In this document: one piece after another, positions 25,636-35,942 of the stretch
Position numbering within the stretch: position 1 is the stretch's first letter
Layout: each line of letters opens with the position of its first letter
From: Neisseria sp.
GTDB lineage: Bacteria > Pseudomonadota > Gammaproteobacteria > Burkholderiales > Neisseriaceae
DNA length: 64,000 bases
Direction of reading: 5' to 3'
NCBI GenBank assembly: GCA_030528455.1
Contig: JAUMYW010000010.1
Span: 1 to 64,000, forward strand
Notes under the pieces: model-generated
Told to the model about the DNA's origin: nothing
The model's database searches: none
Seen by the model: only the letters and a program-made list of their open reading frames with translations
Translations under genes and position numbers: made by a program

Positions 25636-26917
25636 ACTGCCGCCTTTCGTAACAGATCACCGCTTTGCGCCGCTGTTCGGCACACAGTTTCTCGGCGCGT
25701 TCAACGACAATCTGTTCAAAACCGCGCTGTTTGTGATGATCGGCTACCACGGTTTGGGTGCAGACGGCATACTGCCTGCCGCACAAATGCTCAATTTGGG
25801 CGCATTACTGTTTATTCTGCCCTATTTTCTGTTTTCTTCGCTCTCCGGCGAAATCAGCTCCAAATACAATAAAGCCGCACTCGCCCGCGTTATAAAGCTG
25901 GCAGAAATCGGCATCATGGCAGTTGCCGCATTCGGTTTTTATCTGCAATCTGCCGTACTGCTGATGGCGATGCTATTCTGCATGGGTATGCAATCCGCGC
26001 TGTTCGGCCCGCTGAAATACGCCGCACTGCCCGAATATCTGGGCGAAGACGAATTGATGCTCGGCAACAGCCTGATCGAATCAGGAACGTTTCTCGCCAT
26101 TCTGACCGGACAGATTATCGGCACACTCGCCGCCTCTGCTCCGTTCTGGCTGGTCGGCACACTGACCGTATCGGTTGCCGCACTCGGTGCGCTGACGGCT
26201 GCGCGTATGCCCGACCTGCCCGCAGCCAATCCGCAACAGAAACTGCACACCGATATTGCCGGCGGCACGCGCCGCCTGTTGCGCGATACGGCCGCCCGCC
26301 CCGATTTGCAGACGGCCATCATCGGCATTTCCTGGTTTTGGTTTGTCGGCGCAGTGTATACCACCCAACTGCCGACCTTCGTCCGCCTGCATCTGGGCGG
26401 CAGCGAAGGCGTGTTCAACCTGATGCTGACACTGTTTTCCATCGGCATCGCCGCCGGTTCGGTTTTATGCGCCAAACTGAGCCGCCATCAGGTGCGCTTG
26501 GGCTGGGTCAGCCTCGGTACGGCAGGCCTGGGCATTTCAGGCCTGCTGCTGGTTCTGTTGTCCCGGGATATGCAGTATGCCGACATTTCCGGCATAGGCG
26601 GTTTTCTCGCGCGTCCCGAAGCATACTCCGTGATGGCAGTCATGCTGGCCATCGGTCTGTCCGGCGGTTTCTTTTCTGTACCGTTGTACACTTGGCTGCA
26701 AACCGCCTCCGACCGCAGTTTCCGCGCCCATGCCGTAGCGGCCAACAACATCATCAACGCCGTTTTTATGGTGGCTGCCGCTGTTTTAAGCAGCCTGCTG
26801 TTATGGCTGTCCGACAGCATTCTGCTGCTTTATTTCACCGTTTCTGTCGGCAATTTCCCCATGCTGGCTTATCTGATATACCGCAAAAGATATTTTCTCG
26901 ACTTCCGTCAATGCTGA
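25628..26917 (+). CDS. MFS transporter, LplT-like
   Basis: A 429-residue, 12-helix major facilitator protein. The N terminus with GTQFLGAFNDNLFKTAL carries the FNDN motif of the lysophospholipid transporter group (LplT and the N-terminal domain of Aas-type fusions), and the central loop GPLKYAALPEYLGEDEL is also typical. The acyltransferase/ligase domain found in fused homologues is absent here. The likely role is flipping lysophospholipid for re-acylation, but substrate is inferred only. It ends at a terminator shared with hemY. Confidence 0.82.
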   Translation: MIKLPPFVTDHRFAPLFGTQFLGAFNDNLFKTALFVMIGYHGLGADGILPAAQMLNLGALLFILPYFLFSSLSGEISSKYNKAALARVIKLAEIGIMAVAAFGFYLQSAVLLMAMLFCMGMQSALFGPLKYAALPEYLGEDELMLGNSLIESGTFLAILTGQIIGTLAASAPFWLVGTLTVSVAALGALTAARMPDLPAANPQQKLHTDIAGGTRRLLRDTAARPDLQTAIIGISWFWFVGAVYTTQLPTFVRLHLGGSEGVFNLMLTLFSIGIAAGSVLCAKLSRHQVRLGWVSLGTAGLGISGLLLVLLSRDMQYADISGIGGFLARPEAYSVMAVMLAIGLSGGFFSVPLYTWLQTASDRSFRAHAVAANNIINAVFMVAAAVLSSLLLWLSDSILLLYFTVSVGNFPMLAYLIYRKRYFLDFRQC

Positions 26918-26988
26918 TGCCGTCTGCAGACAGATGACAAACCGCCGCTGCTTCCTCTTTCTTCCGGCGGTACGCTCCCAAATACAAA

Positions 26989-27013
26989 CCCGAACCCGTA
27001 AAACGGGTTCGGG
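26989..27013. terminator. Bidirectional non-DUS terminator
   Basis: CCCGAACCCG (26989-26998) and CGGGTTCGGG (27004-27013) form a perfect 10-bp stem with a TAAAA loop. It lies between the convergent LplT-like gene and hemY and can serve both. Confidence 0.85.
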
Positions 27014-27033
27014 TATTCCGTCCGAACTGCCGT

Positions 27034-28266
27034 TCAGGAAGTTTGCTCCCCGCTTTCCAGCAAGTCGAACCGGCCTGCCAGCTCTTCATTCCGCAAAACT
27101 GCTGCACGGTGTTGTTCGGCTTTTTCGACTTCGCCTGTTTCATCAAATACTTTGGCCAAAGCCAGACGCACTTTGGCATCTTCGCGCAACGCCAGACTTG
27201 CCTCCAAATAACCCTGCGCCTTTCCCCACAAACGCTTGTTATACGCCAAAAGCCCCAAATACATAAGCAGCCCGGCATCTTCCGGCGACTGTTTCAGCCA
27301 GGAATCGGCTTCATCGATGGCTTTGCGCTGGGCATGTTCGTCCAGATAACCGACACTGTGGACAAATGGTTTCAACAAAGCCGCATCTCGGCTTTTCGGA
27401 TAATGTCTGCGTACCCAATCAACGGTTTGCCGGTACAAGCCCAAAATATCCAGCTTTTCCGCAACTGCAAGCGACAGACTTCCGTCTTTGAACTGGTCGG
27501 GAATATGTTTCAAACAGGCTTTCACAGCAGCAGCATCCCCGGCCGAAGCCAACAGCCGACGGTATGCCCAATCACGGTAACGTCCGCTTTCCGTATCATC
27601 GAGTGCGGCTGCCTTGTTGAGTTTGGAAACTTTATCCAACACATCCAAAGCATCTCCCTGCTCGAAAGCATAACGCAATTGCAGGCGTACCAAACGGGTC
27701 AGATTGGGATTCAGACGCGCTGCCTGATGCAGCTGTTCGGCTGCAAAAACGTAATCGCTGCGGTTCAATGCGCTTTCTGCCGCTAAAAGATAGCGCGAAA
27801 GCTGCATTTTTCCAGACAGTTTTGCGATTTCCAGCAGATAACGGTCGCGCAATTCCGCATTGTCTGCCGCATCGGCCGCATGAGCTGCCAGCATCAAGGC
27901 CAAAGTGCGCTTTTCACCCGCCTCCTTATTGGCCAATACTTTTGCTGCTTCTTCTTCCGCTTTCTGGAATTTGCCTTCAAAATACGCCAAACCTGCCGTC
28001 TGCAAATGACGGTCGGCCTGACGGCTCTTGCGAGCCGATCCGAAACGCTGTAAACGGCCGGGAATATTCAAAATACCGGCTGTCAGACGTACCAGCAGAT
28101 AAAGCAGCACAACCGCCGCAAACAGCACAATCACGAAAGCATGCAGATTGACACGCAGCATGGTTTCGCCGACCACCGCATACACATTGCCGTTATACAG
28201 GTTTGCCGCCACAGCCAGGCCGACTGCTGCCGCAAACAGCAAAATAATCCAAGTCAATGCCTTCAT
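27034..28266 (-). CDS. hemY: HemY family TPR membrane protein
   Basis: A 410-residue protein with two N-terminal membrane helices (residues ~3-22 and ~40-62) followed by a helical repeat region of the TPR type. This is the proteobacterial HemY of the hemCDXY operon, not protoporphyrinogen oxidase. Its exact role in haem homeostasis is unclear. The ATG overlaps the hemDX stop (ATGA), so it is translated together with hemDX. Confidence 0.9.
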   Translation of the reverse strand: MKALTWIILLFAAAVGLAVAANLYNGNVYAVVGETMLRVNLHAFVIVLFAAVVLLYLLVRLTAGILNIPGRLQRFGSARKSRQADRHLQTAGLAYFEGKFQKAEEEAAKVLANKEAGEKRTLALMLAAHAADAADNAELRDRYLLEIAKLSGKMQLSRYLLAAESALNRSDYVFAAEQLHQAARLNPNLTRLVRLQLRYAFEQGDALDVLDKVSKLNKAAALDDTESGRYRDWAYRRLLASAGDAAAVKACLKHIPDQFKDGSLSLAVAEKLDILGLYRQTVDWVRRHYPKSRDAALLKPFVHSVGYLDEHAQRKAIDEADSWLKQSPEDAGLLMYLGLLAYNKRLWGKAQGYLEASLALREDAKVRLALAKVFDETGEVEKAEQHRAAVLRNEELAGRFDLLESGEQTS

Positions 28267-30266
28267 GCCTGCCCTCCCTTAGCTGCAGACGGCTCTGAAG
28301 CTTTATCTTCGGGAGCTGTCTGTTCAGACGGTTCTGACGGAGCGGATGCTGCCGGATCCGATGCAGCCGCCTCGGTCTGCACATGACTGTTTTGACGGAC
28401 CGTATCCTGATAATTGCGTACCGCCAGCAAACTGTTACGCAAAGCATCTCCCGATACCATGCGCACATCCAACGCTTTCAAATCCGCCAGTTCTTTCAAC
28501 CAAAACTGCGTAGCCGGGGAATTGGTGTCAAAATACTGCTTGACGGTTGTTTCTGCCCCGTCCAAATCACTGTAATACACTTCTCCGTTATGCTGCATCA
28601 GGGCTGCCCTTGCATCCAGCAGACGCAGACGCAGGTTTTCTCTGACAAAATAAATCTGCTCGGGAGACAGCAGCATCGCATCGCCGTTATTCAGCGTACG
28701 CACTTCCACCAAACCCTGCAAAGCCGACCAAACTGTGTTCCACGTACTTTCCCACCAGGACAATCCGGTATGGTTCTGCCCGGCCGTCTGCACGGATTGG
28801 TTTTGCAGCGCGCTGTCCAGCGTCAGAGGCAGACCCGCAACCGCACTTTCCAAACGGTCGATACGCAGCGAGGTACCTGCAATATCCAGATAAGGACGGC
28901 CTTTCAGAGCGGTCAAATCGCTGCTGACCGCTTGTTTGATCGGCAGCAGATCCGCCTGTTCGAAACGGTTCAGGCGGTTCTCGATATTTTCCAGCACATT
29001 CGCCGCTACTACTACGTTGCCCGACAGCAAAAGCTGCTGTGCGGCCAGATTCAAAGTGGCTTCCACCTCGTCCACCAGCCAGTTGGCACGGCCTTTAAGC
29101 AGCTCCTGATAGGCACGATTGGCTTGTGCGATATGTTCCGCATTTTGCTTTTGTGCGGTCTCCAAACGGTCGAAAGCCGTCTGCAAACCTTCCTGCCTTC
29201 GGATACTCTCTTCCAGCAGACCCGCATTCCGACTCTCGCCCAAAGCGGCTTTATCGATTTTCTGATTAAACGACAATTCCTGGTTTTTCAAAACATTCTG
29301 ACCCTGAACAAACAAAAAACCGCTTGCCCCCAGTGCCAATACCGACAGCACCAGTGCCCCGGCTGCCAAAGTTTTTCCGCCCGACTGTCTGATAACGAGC
29401 GGAGCGGCAACGGCGGGAGCGGCCTGTGCGGCTTGGGCGGCCTGCTGCGGACGAGCCTGATCCGCTCCGTTGCCGGAATGTGCCGCGTCTGCAGACGGCA
29501 TGACGTTTTGCAATTCTTGTTTGTCTTGTTCTTGTCCGCTCATATTCAATTCTCTCCGTAACAGCCGCAAGCGGCCTGAGTCTGATGTTTCGATTAGACG
29601 GATACGGTCTGCTCCCGCCTGTTTCAAGGATTCGGCAACCCGTTCGTGATGAGTCAAGTATAGCAAGGATTGCAACTTTTGCCCTAATTCGGGCGGTACT
29701 CCGTCGAAAAGTGAGCGTGCCGCCTCGCCCGATGCCACGTAGGCCGCCTGCACCTGTTCTTGTTCCAGCAGGCTCCAATCCGGTCTGCACGGCCGTCTGC
29801 CGTATACTTCTGCAAAGCTTACATGGAAGCCTTTCCGGCGGAGTCCGTCGGCCAGAAAATCACGTCCGCCTTGACCGCGTATAATCAGCACCCGTACTGC
29901 AGACGGCAATGTCTGCCAAATATCCATACCCAGCACGGCTTCGCTGTCGCAACCGTCTCTCGGAGACAAAACATTGCCTGCAAAACGGCGCAATGCTTTC
30001 TCTGTTGCTCCTCCGACTGCAATATTCAGGGCTTTGCCGTCTGCACCCTGCAACACCGGTGCGGCAAGTTCTACCGCACTCGGACTAACCCAAAAAAGTA
30101 CATCGGCCTGTGCCGCCTGTTCGGGCAAAGCGGCCAAAGCCGCTTCATCGCCAACCAGTTCCAAGGTCGGAAAAACCAAAGGCCGCCAACCGGCTTCGCG
30201 CCAGCGGACGGCTTCCTGTTCCGCCTGTTGCTGCGGACGCACCAGCAATACAGCAGGCCGCATCAT
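28263..30266 (-). CDS. hemDX: Fused uroporphyrinogen-III synthase HemD and HemX
   Basis: A single 667-residue open frame. Residues 1-~240 are HemD, which closes hydroxymethylbilane to uroporphyrinogen III: PAVLLVRPQQQAEQEAVRW at the start, IRGQGGRDFLADGL near 128, and ASGEAARSLF near 175. From MSGQEQDKQEL near 243 the protein becomes HemX-like: a Q/A-rich cytoplasmic linker, one membrane helix (LAAGALVLSVLALGASGFLF, ~300), and a long periplasmic coiled-coil domain. Other Neisseria genomes may encode these as two proteins; I see no stop between them. An internal ATG at the HemX start could allow separate synthesis. It overlaps both neighbours by four bases. Confidence 0.88.
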   Translation of the reverse strand: MMRPAVLLVRPQQQAEQEAVRWREAGWRPLVFPTLELVGDEAALAALPEQAAQADVLFWVSPSAVELAAPVLQGADGKALNIAVGGATEKALRRFAGNVLSPRDGCDSEAVLGMDIWQTLPSAVRVLIIRGQGGRDFLADGLRRKGFHVSFAEVYGRRPCRPDWSLLEQEQVQAAYVASGEAARSLFDGVPPELGQKLQSLLYLTHHERVAESLKQAGADRIRLIETSDSGRLRLLRRELNMSGQEQDKQELQNVMPSADAAHSGNGADQARPQQAAQAAQAAPAVAAPLVIRQSGGKTLAAGALVLSVLALGASGFLFVQGQNVLKNQELSFNQKIDKAALGESRNAGLLEESIRRQEGLQTAFDRLETAQKQNAEHIAQANRAYQELLKGRANWLVDEVEATLNLAAQQLLLSGNVVVAANVLENIENRLNRFEQADLLPIKQAVSSDLTALKGRPYLDIAGTSLRIDRLESAVAGLPLTLDSALQNQSVQTAGQNHTGLSWWESTWNTVWSALQGLVEVRTLNNGDAMLLSPEQIYFVRENLRLRLLDARAALMQHNGEVYYSDLDGAETTVKQYFDTNSPATQFWLKELADLKALDVRMVSGDALRNSLLAVRNYQDTVRQNSHVQTEAAASDPAASAPSEPSEQTAPEDKASEPSAAKGGQA

Positions 30267-30919
30267 TTTTCCTGCCGACGGTACTGTATCAGCAGTGCTT
30301 CGGTTCTGCTGTAATCCGTGCGGACACCTTGGCTTTTCGGTACGCGCAACTGGCGGTTGTTGCGGCTTTTGATGGTTTTCATCTTATTGTCCCTCAACTC
30401 GAAACCTTTCAAATCCTCCAAAAGCTGGAAGCTGTTTTTACCGTAAAACTGGCTGCCGCTCTGTGTGGCGGGATCTCCTTTGATTTCGGTGTAAGGGCTG
30501 GCTCCGTTTTTCAACAGGAATTCAATCATCACATTATCTTGCAGCAGAATCGCCGTATGCAGCGGGGCAAAACCGGCGGCATCACGCCTTTCCAAAGAAC
30601 AGCCGCGCTGTTTGGCTTCTTCCAGATGCTGCAAGACATCGTCTTTTTGCATGTAATGAATGCCGTTGAAATGTTCGAAAGCCAAACGGTTGACCAGACC
30701 TTCCGTCTGTCCGCTGTCTTTATCGGTAACGGTACAACCCCGCCGGTCGGCATACGGACCGAACGCAACCGGGCGTGCGGCAGATGCCTCCTGAACCGTC
30801 TCACTATGCTCGTTTTGAACCGTCAAAGCCGTATCCGGAGGAGTTGGAGAAGTTGAAGAGCAGGCTGCCAGCAAACAAACGGCAGCCGTTGTCAGAAAGA
30901 ATGAAGCTGGTTTTATCAT
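30263..30919 (-). CDS. Ankyrin-repeat lipoprotein in the haem operon
   Basis: A 218-residue lipoprotein starting MIKPASFFLTTAAVCLLAACSS with lipobox LAAC. Residues ~95-145 carry one clear ankyrin repeat and part of another: DAAGFAPLHTAILLQDNVMIEFLLKNGASPY. The rest is polar with two isolated Cys. The role is unknown; ankyrin repeats mediate protein binding. It overlaps hemD by four bases and follows the next small exported gene by 28, so it is built into the hemC-hemDX-hemY transcript. Confidence 0.75.
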   Translation of the reverse strand: MIKPASFFLTTAAVCLLAACSSTSPTPPDTALTVQNEHSETVQEASAARPVAFGPYADRRGCTVTDKDSGQTEGLVNRLAFEHFNGIHYMQKDDVLQHLEEAKQRGCSLERRDAAGFAPLHTAILLQDNVMIEFLLKNGASPYTEIKGDPATQSGSQFYGKNSFQLLEDLKGFELRDNKMKTIKSRNNRQLRVPKSQGVRTDYSRTEALLIQYRRQEK

Positions 30920-30947
30920 GATTTTAGCGGGTATCTGCAATCAATCT

Positions 30948-31379
30948 TCAATATCCGCACGAACGGCTGCGGATAATTGCCCGATAATCTTGTTTGACAT
31001 CGTTAACATTGTCGATCAGGCATTTTCCGTTGCGGCACTGCATAGTGAAATCGGTCTTAAAACTTGTGTCCTGATTCCGATAGCTTGCCTGATACACATT
31101 AGGTCTGACTTGCTTGATTTGCAGTTTTTTCAACCAGCCATCCGGCATATCGCCGTTGCCCAATCCCAAATGATAATGCTCGAACATCTCGCACCCCATA
31201 TCCGGATCAGCTTTGCGTGCTGCTTTCCGCCCCTGTGTCATCACTTGTTTCAATTCGGGTGTTGCAAATTGTTTGAACGATGCCGACTGATATGCTTTTC
31301 TGATGACTTCCTGCGGTGTTTCCGCCGCTGCAAACGCCGCAAGCATCAATCCGAATACAAAAACCGTTTTCTTCAACAT
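30948..31379 (-). CDS. Hypothetical periplasmic protein in the haem operon
   Basis: A 143-residue protein with signal peptide MLKKTVFVFGLMLAAFAAA cleaved before ETPQEVIRKAYQ. The mature part contains CEMFEHYHLG and MQCRNGKCLIDNVNDVKQDYRA with three cysteines. It resembles small periplasmic proteins with a cystatin/NTF2-like look, but I cannot name a family with confidence. It lies 31 bases after hemC and 28 before the ankyrin lipoprotein. Confidence 0.65.
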   Translation of the reverse strand: MLKKTVFVFGLMLAAFAAAETPQEVIRKAYQSASFKQFATPELKQVMTQGRKAARKADPDMGCEMFEHYHLGLGNGDMPDGWLKKLQIKQVRPNVYQASYRNQDTSFKTDFTMQCRNGKCLIDNVNDVKQDYRAIIRSRSCGY

Positions 31380-31410
31380 AACGTTATCCTTAAACGAACA
31401 ATAAAAAAAC

Positions 31411-32358
31411 TTATTCTGCTGCCGAACTTTCCGCCAACACGGCGGCAATCACTTCTTCCGCCCCTTCTTCCGCCAGTTTTTTCGCTACCGCGCGCCCCAA
31501 AGCATCGGCATATTCCAACGGTGCTTCGGCAACCGCTTCCAGCAGAACCGATCCGTCAGGATGGCCTACCCGTCCGCGCAATTTCAACAGACCGTCTTCT
31601 TCCACGCAATACGCTGCCAACGGCACTTGGCAGCTTCCTCCCAAGGTGCGTGCCAACGCACGTTCCGCAGTAACGCAAACATGCGTCGATGGGTGATTAA
31701 GCGGTGCGAGTGTTTCCAGCAAATCGGGACGGGCAGCGGAAATTTCGATGCCCAATGCGCCCTGTCCGGCTGCCGGCAGACTGTCGGCAGGAGAAAGAAT
31801 GTCACGGATGCGTTCGTCCAACTCCAACCGCTGCAAACCGGCTGCGGCCAAGATAACGGCATCATATTCTCCGTCATCGAGTTTTTTCAGACGGGTTTGC
31901 ACATTGCCTCGCAGCGGTTTGACGGTTAAATGCGGGAAACGGGCGCGCAGCTGAGCTTCGCGGCGCAGGCTGGACGTACCGACCACCGAGCCTTCCGGCA
32001 TATTTTCCAAGCGTTCGAAGCGGTTGGAAACAAAGGCATCGAAAGGATTGGCACGTTCGCAAATCGCGGCCAGCGCAAAACCTTCCGGCAGCACCATCGG
32101 TACGTCTTTAATCGAATGCACCGCCAAATCGGCACGTCCGTCCTGCAAGGCCTGCTCCAACTCTTTGACGAACAATCCTTTTCCGCCGACTTTCGACAAG
32201 GTTCGGTCAAGGATTTGGTCTCCTCGTGTAGTCATGCCGAGAATCTCTACTTCGCAGGCGGGATACAGTGCCTGCAGACGGCTTCGGATATGTTCGGCCT
32301 GCCACATCGCCAGCAGGCTCTCACGGCTGGCAATTACCAGCTTTTTCGGTGCATTCAT
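31411..32358 (-). CDS. hemC: Hydroxymethylbilane synthase (porphobilinogen deaminase) HemC
   Basis: A 315-residue enzyme that polymerises four porphobilinogens. Landmarks: [20 protein letters not shown] at the N terminus, [26 protein letters not shown] with the catalytic Asp near 84, [13 protein letters not shown] near 128, and [12 protein letters not shown] near 240, where the Cys carries the dipyrromethane cofactor. It is the first gene of the hemC-x-y-hemDX-hemY operon. Confidence 0.96.
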   Translation of the reverse strand: MNAPKKLVIASRESLLAMWQAEHIRSRLQALYPACEVEILGMTTRGDQILDRTLSKVGGKGLFVKELEQALQDGRADLAVHSIKDVPMVLPEGFALAAICERANPFDAFVSNRFERLENMPEGSVVGTSSLRREAQLRARFPHLTVKPLRGNVQTRLKKLDDGEYDAVILAAAGLQRLELDERIRDILSPADSLPAAGQGALGIEISAARPDLLETLAPLNHPSTHVCVTAERALARTLGGSCQVPLAAYCVEEDGLLKLRGRVGHPDGSVLLEAVAEAPLEYADALGRAVAKKLAEEGAEEVIAAVLAESSAAE

Positions 32359-32631
32359 GGTGTTTTCCGTTTCGGCGCAAAGCCGAAGTCAAATCATCAA
32401 AATAATACGTCAGTTTATCAGAAGCCGGACCGGCAAAAAACTGTATTCAGAACTATCCGGACATAATTATGCCGTCTGCAGCATCAGACCTGCGGCAAAC
32501 GGCCAAACATTTGAAACCGCCCGGCCGGAACATGTTGGCATGCTTTCGCGAAGTCCGGCAAGCACCGAAAACACCTCAGCAGTTTCCGAATCGGCTGGCG
32601 GCAAAAGCGGCTCCGCCGTTCCTGACCCATT
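32359..32631. other. Non-coding stretch between hemC and the nsrR remnant
   Basis: These 273 bases hold the hemC upstream region and a GCCGTCTGCA core near 32471. A plus-strand frame from 32469 is open for 95 codons but shows no family resemblance and begins inside the uptake sequence. I judge it non-coding. A promoter for hemC should lie near 32380-32450; I see no clear -35/-10 pair. Confidence 0.4.
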
Positions 32632-32800
32632 TCATATATCGGCCATATGACTTGCAGACGGCTCGACCGTATGTTCGACGATATCCGGCAGAATCAACAT
32701 CTCCAAAGTCGGAACATTCAACAAAGCGGCCACCACTTTCATCAAATGGCTTTTAGAAATACCGTAATGCTCGGCAATCGCTTCTCCGAATTGGCGGCTG
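32632..32800 (-). pseudogene. nsrR: Remnant of NsrR, nitric-oxide-sensing Rrf2-family repressor
   Basis: On the minus strand, residues encoded by ~32719-32796 read RQFGEAIAEHYGISKSHLMKVVAAL. This closely matches the NsrR recognition helix (IAETYGISKSHLMKVVTAL). The N-terminal start (MYLTQHTDYGLRVL in intact NsrR), the wing, the iron-sulfur Cys cluster and the C terminus are all missing; a short unrelated tail ends at 32632. It sits head-to-head with the nnrS remnant, with only a few bases between their truncated ends. This suggests one deletion removed both 5' ends. Confidence 0.7.
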
Positions 32801-32807
32801 CGTAAAA

Positions 32808-33697
32808 ATGATTTGGGGTTATACGGGGCTGGTGATTGTGGCCTTTCTGCTGACTGCCGTGACTGCTTGGACGCAGCAGGCACCAGTTTCCGAATACAGG
32901 CTGATGCTGCTGGCCGCCTTATAGCTAACTGCCCGTGCGGCCGCATTTTTCCCCAAACCATTCTGCTGTCGGGCATAGCGGGTACGTTTTTTTATTTGAC
33001 GGCCGCCTATCTGATGGGGCACTCGGTTGTTACCGCCCGTAACCGGCGCAACTATATCGCAGTTGCCGCTCTAACGGTATTCGGATTGAGCCATTTTTCA
33101 TTCCACATCAGTCTGCACACCGTTTCGGGCAATCTGTTAAACGGCCTGCATGCCGGCTTGCTGCCGCTTGCCGCTGCCGTCTGCACTGTTTTCGACATCA
33201 TGCCTGCTGCCGCCGCTGTCTGCAGCGGTACTGCCGGCGTGCTGGCACTGGTTCAATCTTTCCGTTGGCACGAAAAAGGCTTTTGGAATGAACCTTTACT
33301 ATGGATTCTGCATCTGGGCTATGTTTCCACTGCCGCCGGCCTGATTACCGACGCCGTCAGCCGTTTCCTGCCTTTGTGGTACAGCACAGGCATTCACCTG
33401 ATTGCCGTCGGCGGAATCGGCCTGTTGACGGTCGGCATGATGGCGCGTACGGCCTTGGGGCATACCGGCCGCAATCTGTATCCCCTGCCGCCGCCGATGA
33501 CCTTATCCTTTATATTGATGGCGGCAGCCGCATTCGTCCGCATATTTGCCGCTGTTAATATGTATGGCAGCCTGACGGCTTACCGGTAGTACGGCGTGTC
33601 CTTGTCTGCCGTTTTATTCGCCGCGTCTTTGCTGCTGTTTTTCATACGCTATCTGCCTTGGCTGGTCACACCGCGCCGCGACGGCCGGCCAGGCTGA
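32808..33697 (+). pseudogene. nnrS: Decayed nnrS, NO-response membrane protein
   Basis: Similarity to NnrS (haem/copper multi-pass protein for nitrosative stress) starts at MIWGYTGLVIVAFLLTAV at 32808. Earlier helices are missing. It is interrupted by a TAG at 32922-32924 (probably a former Trp in ALWLTARAAAFFP), a frameshift in the T5C4 run 32946-32954, and a TAG at 33587-33589. After each lesion the NnrS reading continues: LSGIAGTFFYLTAAYLMGHS, then YLPWLVTPRRDGRPG before a TGA at 33697. The longest open part (to 33589) could give a shortened membrane protein, but four independent defects mark it as dead. Confidence 0.85.
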
Positions 33698-33712
33698 ATT
33701 GCAGCTGTCAAA

Positions 33713-33744
33713 ATGCCGTCTGCAGCTCAAGGTGCAGACGGCAT
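33713..33744. terminator. Inverted DUS terminator between nnrS remnant and adk
   Basis: ATGCCGTCTGCA (core 33715-33724) faces TGCAGACGGCAT (core 33733-33742), a 12-bp stem with an 8-base loop, at the junction of convergent genes. It would end the adk transcript. Confidence 0.65.
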
Positions 33745-33762
33745 AGCATATGGTGCGGCCGA

Positions 33763-34479
<717 letters not shown>

Positions 34480-34557
34480 CTACGGAACAATCGGAAATCT
34501 TATTTCATTTCCTGTTGTCCTTGCAATCCCGAAAACACCAAGATTAAACGGAAATCA

Positions 34558-35844
34558 TCATTTGCGGGAAACTTTGTCGGCCAACCAGCCAGCCAGACAG
34601 CCGGCAAAGGCAAACGGCAGCCATTCCATGGAAACACTGCTCAAAGGCAGATTGGCGATAAACTCTACTTTCGCCACAGAAAGAATGGAAACAACGGTCA
34701 CCAGAGCCAGCGAGAGTCTTTGTGCAGCCAAAGGCAAAGGCAGCACGATATTGGCCAGCAACAGGAAAATCATCGTCATGGAAATCGGATAGAGCACCAG
34801 CAATACCGGAACGGATTTGCCGATAACCGTACTCAATCCCTGATTGGCCAGAGCAAAACTGATTAAAATAAACAAAAACACATAAGCTTTATAGGAAATT
34901 TTCGGAAAAATTTCATGGAAATATTCGCTAACGGCTACTGCCAGCCCGACCGTTGTCGTCAAACAGGCCAAAGATACGATGGTTCCCAATACGATGCGTC
35001 CCAAATCGCCAAAAGTCTGCGTTGCCGCCTCATTCAAAACATAGGTACCGATATTGATGCCTTTCGCATTCAGTTCCGCCAGCGTATCCGCACCAACCGG
35101 CAGATTGTTGCCTATCCAGCCCAAAGCAATGTAAATCAAACCCAAAGCCGCTGCTGCAATCACCGCCGCCGCCGCCGTCTGTCTGATTAAAGCTGCCTGA
35201 TTGCCCACTTTGTTTTTAATTGCATTGAGCACGATAACCGAAAACGCTATCGAAGCCAGTGCGTCCATAGTGAAATAGCCTTCCAACATACCGGCTGCAA
35301 AAGCATTGTCTTTCAGCGTACTTGGAGCGGCAACGGCATCATTGGAAAACAAAAAATAAGCTTTCGCCACCAATGCGGCGATGGCAATCAGCAAAACCGG
35401 TGTCAGCACCGAGCCGATGCGGTCGACCATTTTGGAAGGATTCAGACTCAGCCACAGTGCCAGTGCGAAATAAGCCAGCGTAAACAACAACAGCGACACG
35501 GCATCGGCACCGCCCAAAAACGGCACGATGGCCATTTCGTAAGCCGTTGCCCCCGTACGCGGTCCGGCAAAAAACGGCCCGATAGCCAGATAAATCGCCA
35601 TCAGGAAGGCGATAGAAAACCAGGGATGCACCCGGTCCAACGCAGCTTTGTAACCGCCTTCGTAGAACGCGCTGACAATAATCCCCAATAAAGGCAGGCC
35701 TACGCCGGTTACCACAAAACCGGCTATCGACGGCCAAAAGCTTCCTCCGCCGTCCAAACCGAGCTTGGGCGGAAAAATCAAGTTGCCGGCACCGAAAAAA
35801 ATCGCCAGCAGCATAAAACCAACAATCAGTACGCTTCTATTCAT
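34558..35844 (-). CDS. brnQ: Branched-chain amino-acid transporter BrnQ
   Basis: A 428-residue LIV-II family sodium- or proton-coupled carrier for Leu/Ile/Val. About 12 helices are visible. Family landmarks are the N-terminal LLAIFFGAGNLIFPPKLGLDGG and the GPRTGATAYEMAIVPFL segment near 100. The C-terminal end GCLAGWLADKVSRK is basic, as expected for a cytoplasmic tail. The ATG at 35844 gives the usual length. The gene appears to be monocistronic. Confidence 0.93.
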   Translation of the reverse strand: MNRSVLIVGFMLLAIFFGAGNLIFPPKLGLDGGGSFWPSIAGFVVTGVGLPLLGIIVSAFYEGGYKAALDRVHPWFSIAFLMAIYLAIGPFFAGPRTGATAYEMAIVPFLGGADAVSLLLFTLAYFALALWLSLNPSKMVDRIGSVLTPVLLIAIAALVAKAYFLFSNDAVAAPSTLKDNAFAAGMLEGYFTMDALASIAFSVIVLNAIKNKVGNQAALIRQTAAAAVIAAAALGLIYIALGWIGNNLPVGADTLAELNAKGINIGTYVLNEAATQTFGDLGRIVLGTIVSLACLTTTVGLAVAVSEYFHEIFPKISYKAYVFLFILISFALANQGLSTVIGKSVPVLLVLYPISMTMIFLLLANIVLPLPLAAQRLSLALVTVVSILSVAKVEFIANLPLSSVSMEWLPFAFAGCLAGWLADKVSRK

Positions 35845-35942
35845 TGTTCGACTTCAAAATATAAACGGTTAAAACAAATTGCAGACAGCTCCGAAATCCG
35901 GCCAAGCCGTCTGCAGGCTACCCGACGGCGGTATCGGCCGCA

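Noticed and set aside
32469..32756. Plus-strand frame of 95 codons beginning at an uptake core, upstream of the nsrR remnant.
   Set aside because: It starts inside GCCGTCTGCA, has no recognisable domain, and overlaps the nsrR remnant in antisense.
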